The notes under the pieces: model-generated
Databases searched by the model: none
What the model was told of the DNA's origin: nothing
What the model saw: only the letters and a program-made list of their open reading frames with translations
Shown here: positions 41,151-46,979 of the stretch, one piece after another
Layout: each line of letters starts with the position of its first letter
How positions within the stretch are numbered: position 1 is the stretch's first letter
Translations under genes and position numbers: made by a program
NCBI GenBank assembly: GCA_964561875.1
Contig: CAZLQL010000006.1
Location: 1-46,979, forward strand
DNA length: 46,979 bases
Direction of reading: 5' to 3'
DNA from: CAIOGI01 sp964561875
GTDB lineage: Bacteria > Patescibacteriota > Minisyncoccia > Phycocordibacterales > PALSA-1337

Positions 41151-41158
41151 AGTTATAT

Positions 41159-41605
41159 ATGTTTAAAAAAATATTAAATTACTTCGATAAGTTTGAAGAT
41201 AGAAATAGAAGTCAGTTAAGTAGGTTTCCTATTGTCTACACACTTATCGGAGGAATTGCAATAGTTCTATTTTGGAGGGGTGTTTGGCATACTGCAGATA
41301 TATTGCAATCAAAGGGTGGGGTACTAGGTTTTATATTTTATGAACCTGTAAATATGGTATTGGTAGCTATAATACTTTTAGCTACAGGACTTTTTGTTTC
41401 ATACTTTATAGGAGACACAATACTTATATCTGGTTTAAAACAACAAAAGAAGATATATGAAAAGACAGAAAAGGAGGTTAGAGAAGAGGAGGCGACACTA
41501 GGAGATATCAGAGATGCTATACAAGAAATAAAAATGGAGGTTGATGAAATAAAAGATGAGGTCAAACACGATCATAGTCATCATGACCATAGTGAAAATA
41601 GATAG
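41159..41605 (+). CDS. Small two-helix membrane protein with His-rich tail
   Basis: 148 residues: a charged N-terminus, two membrane helices (about 25-40 and 66-90, VYTLIGGIAIVLFWRGVW and VLVAIILLATGLFVSYFI), then a coiled coil (ATLGDIRDAIQEIKMEVDE) ending in HDHSHHDHSENR. No named family is recognised. The His/Asp tail could bind metal ions. It is flanked by tRNA genes and has its own promoter, so context gives no functional hint. Confidence 0.75.
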   Translation: MFKKILNYFDKFEDRNRSQLSRFPIVYTLIGGIAIVLFWRGVWHTADILQSKGGVLGFIFYEPVNMVLVAIILLATGLFVSYFIGDTILISGLKQQKKIYEKTEKEVREEEATLGDIRDAIQEIKMEVDEIKDEVKHDHSHHDHSENR

Positions 41606-41678
41606 GGAAGTGGCAAAAAATATGAATTCTTGATAGTATAACCGTGTTCAGTAAAAAGTGCTGTTTTTAAAAGTATAA

Positions 41679-41752
41679 GCGGGACTAGTTTATCGGTAAA
41701 ATAACAGTTTTCCAAACTGTGGTGGGGGGTTCGACTCCCCCGTCCCGCACCA
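41679..41752 (+). tRNA. tRNA-Gly (anticodon TCC)
   Basis: Acceptor GCGGGAC/GTCCCGC, anticodon stem ACAGT/ACTGT with loop TTTCCAA, T arm GGGGGTTCGACTCCCCC. The 3' ACCA is encoded. Confidence 0.95.
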
Positions 41753-41785
41753 ATAAAGGTTTACATTGTTTTAAATTAAACAAAA

Positions 41786-41812
41786 AAACGCCGTACTCAC
41801 GGTACGGTCGTC
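41786..41812 (-). terminator. Terminator of the orphan gene
   Basis: CCGTAC (41791-41796), loop TCACG, GTACGG (41802-41807); on the minus strand followed by CGTTTTTTTG. It lies just after the stop at 41819. Confidence 0.8.
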
Positions 41813-41818
41813 TTAAAT

Positions 41819-42277
41819 TTAACTTGCAAAATGCACATTCGGCATTTTTGAGCCGTTTGCAGTACGGTAATATGTTCCAATATTATTGTTTCTGGAGATT
41901 TCCCACTCTGGATTTGGTAAACCATTCTTTTTACAGTAGTTTTGGATTAGTTTGTTTGCATCCCGATATGAGAGTGAAACCAGCATCTTTTCATTTTGGG
42001 TCCGAACAAATAAATGAATTTTACGACCAAAATGTTTGTAATCTTTCTTTTCCTTATTTTGCTGAAAAAATAATTTGTACACCGCAGAACAAGCATGATA
42101 AGGATCTGAATCGCTGGCAGTTACTGCACATTGCTCTGGCCAAGATGTCGGTATATCAGCCACAAAACGGATATCAGGTGATTCAATATTACCCAGTATT
42201 TCAATAGCCTTTTTTGTTTCAGCTATTTTCTTCTCTAGCGCGGCCAACTGCCCTTTTAAAACTCCAGTTGTTTTCAT
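41819..42277 (-). CDS. Orphan soluble protein, probably acquired
   Basis: 152 residues; I recognise no family. A short N-terminal coiled coil (LAALEKKIAETKKAIEIL) is followed by a globular part with SWPEQCAVTASDSDPYHACS and HLFVRTQNEKMLVSLSYRDA, then NPEWEISRNNNIGTYYRTAN. It is unlike its neighbours: consensus GGAGG six bases before the ATG (42284-42288), a standard promoter with a leader of about 30 bases, its own terminator, and higher G+C (38-47% in counted lines). This points to recent horizontal acquisition as a single-gene cassette beside tRNA-Gly. The rightward frame 41719-42207 is a shadow. Confidence 0.7.
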   Translation of the reverse strand: MKTTGVLKGQLAALEKKIAETKKAIEILGNIESPDIRFVADIPTSWPEQCAVTASDSDPYHACSAVYKLFFQQNKEKKDYKHFGRKIHLFVRTQNEKMLVSLSYRDANKLIQNYCKKNGLPNPEWEISRNNNIGTYYRTANGSKMPNVHFAS

Positions 42278-42283
42278 ATTTTA

Positions 42284-42342
42284 CCTCCATTCAATGTTCT
42301 ATTGTTCAAATTGATGCTATCATTTGGAACCTCATATTGCAA
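42284..42342 (-). promoter_or_regulatory. Promoter and Shine-Dalgarno site of the orphan gene
   Basis: Minus-strand TTGCAA (42342-42337), 17 bases ending TGA, TAGCAT (42319-42314), then a leader with GGAGG (42288-42284) six bases before the ATG. This is the only consensus Shine-Dalgarno sequence I found at a gene start in the window. Confidence 0.65.
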
Positions 42343-42346
42343 TATA

Positions 42347-42381
42347 AACATAAAAACCACCATTTAGGTGGTTTTTATGTT
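42347..42381 (-). terminator. HU gene terminator
   Basis: 15-base perfect arms (42347-42361 and 42367-42381) with AACCACC/GGTGGTT around loop ATTTA, flanked by A and T runs, 25 bases after the HU stop. Confidence 0.85.
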
Positions 42382-42405
42382 CTTAAGATAAAGTAAACTT
42401 AAATA

Positions 42406-42678
42406 TTATTTTACTGCATCCTTTAGAGCCTTTGCTGCTCTGAACTTTGGAACGTTCATAGCTGGAACCTTTATTGTTTCTCCTGTTCTTGGATTACGAG
42501 CATCTCTAGCTGCTCTTTGCTTTACTGAGAATATTCCAAGACCTGCTATTGAAACTTCCTCTCCTTTCTTTAGAGAGTCTATTATAGAATTTAACATTGA
42601 TTCTACAGCTTGTTCTGCTTGAACCTTTGTTCCTCCTAAAACTGCGTGAACTGCATCTACAATTCCTGCTTTATTCAT
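42406..42678 (-). CDS. hup: HU-family DNA-binding protein
   Basis: 90 residues, the usual length. MNKAGIVDAVHAVLGGTKVQ begins the helical dimer base, GEEVSIAGLGIFSVKQRAAR the beta saddle, and the DNA-contacting arm reads ARNPRTGETIKVPAMNVPKF. HU bends DNA and compacts the nucleoid. It lies after RNase Y with 123 bases between, containing a TATAAT at about 42702, and is followed by a strong terminator. Confidence 0.96.
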   Translation of the reverse strand: MNKAGIVDAVHAVLGGTKVQAEQAVESMLNSIIDSLKKGEEVSIAGLGIFSVKQRAARDARNPRTGETIKVPAMNVPKFRAAKALKDAVK

Positions 42679-42801
42679 ATTTATTATGATTAATAGTAAT
42701 AATTATACTCTTGCATATATGCTAGAGTTGTAACCTCTGCATAATTATATGATTCTGGCAGTTTTAGTGCAATAGCCTTAAAATGACACAATACTTCTTT
42801 A

Positions 42802-44331
42802 CTATCTAGCAAATTCTATTGCTCTAGTCTCTCTTATAACTGTTACCTTTATCTCTCCTGGATATTTTAAGTCCTTCTCTATCTTTAATGCGATATCTCT
42901 TGCCATCTTCTTTGATTCCAAATCGCTTATATTTTCTGGCTTCACAAATATTCTTATTTCACGACCAGCTTGTAGTGCATATGACTTTTCTACAGCAGGG
43001 AAGGCATTTGCTATTGCCTCTAGATCTCCAAGTCTCTTTAGATAATTTTCAATACTATCACTTCTTGCTCCGGGTCTTGCTCCTGAAATTGCGTCAGCAG
43101 CTTGAACTATACGAGATTCAGGTGTTTCATAAGGATACTCTTCATGGTGAGCTTGCATAGCTTTTACTATTTCTTCGCTCGCACCAAATTTTTGTAGTAT
43201 TCTTCTTCCTATTTCCACATGAGTACCTACAACTTCATGATCCAGAGCTTTTCCTATATCGTGTAGTAGTGCACCAGCTTTTGCTACTGCTACATTTGCA
43301 CCTATTTCTTCAGCGATCATTCCAGCAATATGGCTCATTTCTATAGAATGTTGCAATACATTTTGTCCGTAGCTTGTTCTAAAGTGTAAACGACCTAGTA
43401 TAAGGAGTATTCTAGGATCTAAGCCTATGATTCCACATTCATACGCAGCTTGCTCACCCTTTTCTTTTATAGTTTTATTTATGTTCTTTTGAGCTTCTTC
43501 AACAGCCTTCTCTATTTTTGCTGGTTGTATACGGCCATCTTTAATAAGTTCTTCTAGTGCCATTTTTGCAACATGACGACGTATAGGATCAAATGAAGAT
43601 ATTGTTATTGTTCCTGGAGTATCGTCTACGATAACTTCAACACCTGACATTCTTTCAAATGCTTTTATATTTCTGCCTTCTTTTCCTATTATTTTTCCTT
43701 TTATTTCATCGTTTGGAATATTTACTGAGGTAGACATTACATCTGATGCAACCGAGTTTGCTAACCTCTGAATAGAGCTTGCAAGTATGTCCTTAGCTTT
43801 GTTTTCTAGAACATCCTCTCCATTTTGTTCGAGTTTTTGGATTCTTATCATCAAATCCTCATTGGCATTCTTTTCTATGTTTTTTATTATCTCTTCTCTT
43901 GCCTCATCCCTAGTCATTTTTGCTACTTTTTCTAGAGACTCAACTCTTTCTACCTCCATTTTATCAACTTTCTCTTTTATGGTTTTAATTTCAGCAACTT
44001 TGTTCTTTATCAATTCAACTTCTTTATCTATATCTATCTGACGTTTATCCAAAAGATCCTCCTTTTTTATAAGGCGGGATTCGGTTATTTGTATTTTTTC
44101 TTCTTTTTCTTTTACCTCTTTTCTAGCTTCTTCAAGTATGGAGTTTGCTTTTTGTTCTGATGCAGCTATTATCTTTTTACCTTCTTCTTTTGCTGTTAGG
44201 AGCATCTCTTTGATTTCAAGTTCCATTGAACCTTTCTTTCCAAGAGATATGATCAATCTAAGATAATATCCAATAGCGAGACCAGAAACCCCTGCGAGAG
44301 AGAGGAGTACGGCTACTAATTTAAGTGACAT
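42802..44331 (-). CDS. rny: Ribonuclease Y
   Basis: Membrane-bound endoribonuclease that starts mRNA decay in bacteria without RNase E. 509 residues with all parts: an N-terminal membrane helix (LVAVLLSLAGVSGLAIGYYL), a long charged coiled coil (about 40-170), a KH domain (GRNIKAFERMSGVEVIVDD), and an HD domain (HIAGMIAEEIGANV, GALLHDIGKALDHE) with DSIENYLKRL towards the end. Its ATG is 13 bases beyond the clpP stop with only A/T between, so the two genes are probably one transcript. Confidence 0.96.
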   Translation of the reverse strand: MSLKLVAVLLSLAGVSGLAIGYYLRLIISLGKKGSMELEIKEMLLTAKEEGKKIIAASEQKANSILEEARKEVKEKEEKIQITESRLIKKEDLLDKRQIDIDKEVELIKNKVAEIKTIKEKVDKMEVERVESLEKVAKMTRDEAREEIIKNIEKNANEDLMIRIQKLEQNGEDVLENKAKDILASSIQRLANSVASDVMSTSVNIPNDEIKGKIIGKEGRNIKAFERMSGVEVIVDDTPGTITISSFDPIRRHVAKMALEELIKDGRIQPAKIEKAVEEAQKNINKTIKEKGEQAAYECGIIGLDPRILLILGRLHFRTSYGQNVLQHSIEMSHIAGMIAEEIGANVAVAKAGALLHDIGKALDHEVVGTHVEIGRRILQKFGASEEIVKAMQAHHEEYPYETPESRIVQAADAISGARPGARSDSIENYLKRLGDLEAIANAFPAVEKSYALQAGREIRIFVKPENISDLESKKMARDIALKIEKDLKYPGEIKVTVIRETRAIEFAR

Positions 44332-44344
44332 TTTTTTTGTTTAA

Positions 44345-44914
44345 TTAAAGTACTTTGTCGATTATTCCGTATTTTTTTGCCTCTTCTGCATCCATAAAGA
44401 AATCTCTGTCTACGTCTTTTTCGATTTTTGATAATGGCTGACCTGTGTTTTTTGCAAGCATTTTATTTAGATTTTCACGCATCTTTAGTATGTGTCTTGC
44501 GCTAATCTCTATGTCTGAAGCTTGTCCCTCAGCACCTCCTAGGGGTTGGTGTATCATAACCTCTGAGTTTGAAAGGGCATATCTCTTACCCTTTTGACCC
44601 GCAGAAAGTATAAGTGCTCCTCCCGAAGCGGCAATACCTACACATGTTGTTGAAACATCATTTTTAATATGATTCATTGTATCTATTATTGCCAATGTTG
44701 CCGTTACTGAACCTCCTGGAGAATTTATGTAAAGATTTATATCTTTTTTTGGATCCTCGGATTGAAGGAAAAGTAACTGAGCTATGATGATATTTGCAGT
44801 ATGATCATCTATCGGACCACCAAGGAAAATAATATTTTCCTTTAGTAATCTCGAATAAATATCATATGCTCTTTCACCAAAACTGGTCTTTTCTATTACT
44901 GTTGGTATAAGCAT
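44345..44914 (-). CDS. clpP: ATP-dependent Clp protease proteolytic subunit
   Basis: Tetradecameric serine protease chamber fed by ClpX or ClpC. 189 residues with the triad in context: Ser in CVGIAASGGALILSAG, His in SEVMIHQPLGGAEGQ, and Asp in KDVDRDFFMDAEEAKKYG. The catalytic Ser is followed by G-G-A where GAFLL-type sequences are more common, within family variation. No propeptide is evident, as the protein starts MLIPTVIEKTSFGERAYDI. First gene of a clpP-rny unit. The partner ATPase is not in the window. Confidence 0.96.
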   Translation of the reverse strand: MLIPTVIEKTSFGERAYDIYSRLLKENIIFLGGPIDDHTANIIIAQLLFLQSEDPKKDINLYINSPGGSVTATLAIIDTMNHIKNDVSTTCVGIAASGGALILSAGQKGKRYALSNSEVMIHQPLGGAEGQASDIEISARHILKMRENLNKMLAKNTGQPLSKIEKDVDRDFFMDAEEAKKYGIIDKVL

Positions 44915-45000
44915 AACTTTGTTTTTATTGAGCTTCCGCTCTTATTTATTAAGGTATAAACAAATAATACATTACAGTAGATATTTGGCAACTTTCATTG

Positions 45001-45006
45001 TAGACT
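45001..45006 (+). promoter_or_regulatory. rsmE -10 element
   Basis: TAGACT, seven bases before the ATG at 45014; weak but at the recurrent spacing. Confidence 0.3.
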
Positions 45007-45013
45007 TTGCTAT

Positions 45014-45703
45014 ATGAGATTACATCGATTTTATATAGGAAAAAATATAGGTGATTCACTTGATTTTAGTGTTGATTCATATGAACTATCAAATCAATTG
45101 AGAAAAGTCTTTAGATATAAGACAGGGGATAGTGTTGTTTTATTTGATAATTCAGGTTTTGAGTATATTGCAAATATTACAGATTTTGAAAAAGATATAG
45201 TTAAATTTGAAATAATAGAGAAGAGCGATAAAAGAGATTTGATAGAAAAAAACGTAATACTTTTTTCTTCACTAGTAAAAAAAGACACTTTTGAATGGAT
45301 TGCCGAAAAAGCTACAGAATTGGGTGTCTCAGAGATATATCCAGTAGTTTCAGAAAGAAGCGAAAAAAAGAATATAAATGAAGAGAGAATAAATAAGATC
45401 GTAATAGAAGCAAGTGAACAGTCAGGAAGAGTTACGATCCCAAAAATTAATAAAATAATCTCTTTATCTGAAGCTGTTGAATTTGTAAAAAATAATAATA
45501 TAAAAGCAGTAGCTTATCATACAGTTACAACACACCAAGAAGAAAGTGCTTCATATGAAGCGGTTTTTATAGGACCTGAAGGTGGTTTTACAGAAAATGA
45601 GATAAAACTTTTCCAAGATTCAAATATCGGTATATCTAGTCTTGGAAAACTAATATTAAGATCAGAAACAGCAGTTATAGTAGCTCTTTCAAAATTATTC
45701 TAA
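45014..45703 (+). CDS. rsmE: 16S rRNA m3U1498 methyltransferase RsmE
   Basis: Methylates U1498 in helix 44 of 16S rRNA. 229 residues: an N-terminal PUA-like domain (MRLHRFYIGKNI, RYKTGDSVVLFDNSG), then a SPOUT fold with SLVKKDTFEWIAEKATELGV, the family motif IKAVAYHTVT, the knot region VFIGPEGGFTENEIKLF and the end SLGKLILRSETAVIVALSKL. The last four bases overlap the end of the convergent trigger-factor gene. Confidence 0.95.
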   Translation: MRLHRFYIGKNIGDSLDFSVDSYELSNQLRKVFRYKTGDSVVLFDNSGFEYIANITDFEKDIVKFEIIEKSDKRDLIEKNVILFSSLVKKDTFEWIAEKATELGVSEIYPVVSERSEKKNINEERINKIVIEASEQSGRVTIPKINKIISLSEAVEFVKNNNIKAVAYHTVTTHQEESASYEAVFIGPEGGFTENEIKLFQDSNIGISSLGKLILRSETAVIVALSKLF

Positions 45704-46812
45704 TTTTGATTTTCTAGAAAACCGTACACCTTCTCATTTGTAAGTACAGTTTCTGCATATATATAAGCACGATCTCTATCTGCATCTGCATAATGTTCTG
45801 TTATATGATTTACTTCAGTTTCTATTTCTTTTGCATCAGGAGATATTTTTTCAATCTTTGCAATCTCATTTAATATAAGCTGTAATTTTGCTTTCTTTTC
45901 TGCATGAGGTTTCCATTCCTTTCGTAGATCTTCAATAGTCTTTTTTGCATGCTTTAGATAGTCATCCATCTTAATACCCATTCTAGATATATCTTCAGCA
46001 AATTGAGCTTCTATCCTTCTGTTTTCGCTTTCGATAAGTACCTCAGGAACGTCTATAACTGAAGTTTCGATTAACTTGTCTGATATTGAAATTCTCTTTT
46101 TTTCTCTTGCTTGATCCTTTCTATCCACTTCAAGCATTTCTTTTACTTTTGATTTGAAATCATTTACATCTTTGAAGTCACCAAGACTTTTTACAAAATC
46201 ATCGTTAAATTCTGGTAGGGAAGAATCTATCATTGTATTGTGTTCTTCCTCAGACATTTCTCCATGGTTATGATCATGATTTGCTCTTGATCTGCGGATT
46301 TTAAGTATAGCTTCATCTATATCTTTTTCTGTAACTGGAGTTATTTCTTTCTGTTTACTTATTTCTTCTTTTGCAATCTTTTTATAATCATCAAGCTTTA
46401 TTTCAGGTATTATTGCTGAAATTATTTTGAATTCAAGAGGACTATCTTTTGCTATTTTTGTTATTTGTATTTCTGGTCTACCTATAACATCTAGTTTTTC
46501 TTCAATCACTATTTTTGGATATGAAACTGATAGTGCAAGTTCAGCCATTTCTTCCAAAATGGTCATATCACCTACTTTTGATACCAAGATATTTTCAGGT
46601 ATTTTACCTTTTCTGAAACCGTCTATAGATATCTCATTGTTTATATTTTCGAGAGCTTTTTTTCTAAATGATTCAAATTGAACACCTGGCACAGTACCAG
46701 TTATCTCTATTTTTGATCCAGAAACCTTTGTAATATTTAAGTTTTCATAGAACTTTGTGTCACTCTTTTCATTCTTTGAAACCTCATTTTTATTAGTTTT
46801 TTTATTTTCCAT
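45700..46812 (-). CDS. tig: Trigger factor lacking the PPIase domain
   Basis: Ribosome-associated chaperone that meets nascent chains. 371 residues against about 430. The N-terminal ribosome-binding domain has the signature GFRKGKIP. The C-terminal chaperone arms are recognisable from PEFNDDFVKSLGDFKDVNDF onward. Between them, where the FKBP-type prolyl isomerase domain normally sits, there is only a short linker rich in His and Glu (RANHDHNHGEMSEEEHN). I choose ATG 46812; the longer frame to 46860 would use TTG and overlaps the promoter. Confidence 0.93.
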   Translation of the reverse strand: MENKKTNKNEVSKNEKSDTKFYENLNITKVSGSKIEITGTVPGVQFESFRKKALENINNEISIDGFRKGKIPENILVSKVGDMTILEEMAELALSVSYPKIVIEEKLDVIGRPEIQITKIAKDSPLEFKIISAIIPEIKLDDYKKIAKEEISKQKEITPVTEKDIDEAILKIRRSRANHDHNHGEMSEEEHNTMIDSSLPEFNDDFVKSLGDFKDVNDFKSKVKEMLEVDRKDQAREKKRISISDKLIETSVIDVPEVLIESENRRIEAQFAEDISRMGIKMDDYLKHAKKTIEDLRKEWKPHAEKKAKLQLILNEIAKIEKISPDAKEIETEVNHITEHYADADRDRAYIYAETVLTNEKVYGFLENQN

Positions 46813-46831
46813 ATGATTATATTGTTTCGCA

Positions 46832-46860
46832 AATATAGCAGAAAGGTGAGGGAAAGACAA
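46832..46860 (-). promoter_or_regulatory. tig promoter
   Basis: Minus-strand TTGTCT (46860-46855), 17 bases ending TGC, TATATT (46837-46832). The leader to ATG 46812 is about 13 bases and has no Shine-Dalgarno sequence. Confidence 0.55.
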
Positions 46861-46872
46861 TTATGCAAAACA

Positions 46873-46895
46873 AAAAAGGGACTTGGTCCCTTTTT
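46873..46895 (-). terminator. Terminator of the gene entering from the right
   Basis: AAAAAGGGAC (46873-46882), loop TTG, GTCCCTTTTT (46886-46895); on the minus strand followed by a T-rich run. Confidence 0.8.
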
Positions 46896-46925
46896 GTAAA
46901 TATATTGTTAGTTTTATATTTTAAA

Positions 46926-46979
46926 TTAAAAACTATAATCTATATCCTTTAACTGTGAATCTAGATCTGCATTTAGTGT
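46926..46979 (-). CDS. C-terminal fragment of a leftward gene (partial)
   Basis: From the right edge a minus-strand frame reads TLNADLDSQLKDIDYSF and stops at 46926-46928. The terminator at 46873-46895 lies just beyond, supporting a real gene end. Only 17 residues are visible and no family can be named. Confidence 0.4.
   Translation of the reverse strand, partial: TLNADLDSQLKDIDYSF

Noticed and set aside
41719..42207. 162-codon rightward frame over the orphan gene
   Set aside because: It starts inside tRNA-Gly; the opposite strand has the promoter, Shine-Dalgarno site and terminator.
1..46979. CRISPR arrays, IS elements or prophage genes
   Set aside because: No regularly spaced repeats, transposase with inverted ends, or phage structural genes were seen.

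Overview
The window is AT-rich (about one third G+C in the coding lines I counted), tightly packed, and uses the standard code (UGA is a stop, for example at the end of ruvC). The gene content points to a member of the Patescibacteria / Candidate Phyla Radiation, most likely a Parcubacteria-like lineage. The signs are a compact type IV secretion-like cluster built around VirB4, PrgI, VirB6 and a TrbC-like pilin; many small membrane proteins of unknown function; shortened housekeeping proteins (YebC, PNPase and trigger factor each lack a domain); and no recF beside dnaN. This placement is inference from gene content; no rRNA is present to confirm it.

Layout. 1-2.4 kb: ruvB (cut by the left edge), yebC, ruvC and a small acidic protein. 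2.4-6.2 kb: divergent tyrS and a class A penicillin-binding protein. 6.2-10.5 kb: the origin region, with a DciA-like protein, dnaN, a DnaA-box cluster (probable oriC), dnaA, rpmH, rnpA and yidC. 10.5-22.6 kb: an eleven-gene leftward locus for a minimal type IV secretion or pilus apparatus. 22.6-32.9 kb: ksgA, a PcrA/UvrD helicase, a LysM/M23 envelope hydrolase, a ComM-like ATPase, a TraR/DksA protein, a membrane protein, PNPase, a NYN nuclease and rpsO. 32.9-37.9 kb: an unusual segment with structured, GC-rich intergenic RNA candidates, xerC/D, a compositionally distinct MFS transporter behind a possible attenuator leader, and exonuclease III. 37.9-41.8 kb: cca, with parS-like palindromes in and around it, an HTH/LAGLIDADG-like gene, four tRNAs and yraN. 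41.8-47 kb: an orphan gene with a Shine-Dalgarno site, HU, RNase Y, ClpP, RsmE and trigger factor.

The most striking window-wide signal concerns gene starts. Most genes have no Shine-Dalgarno sequence. At many transcription-unit starts an extended -10 element (TGn followed by a TAnnnT-like hexamer) ends only 6-9 bases before the ATG. Transcription would then start at or within a few bases of the start codon, giving leaderless mRNAs. I used this spacing to choose several starts. The clear exception is an orphan gene at 41819-42277, which has a consensus GGAGG and differs in base composition, suggesting recent transfer. The same promoter logic exposes TTGACA-type promoters in front of GC-rich, hairpin-dense, apparently non-coding stretches near xerC.
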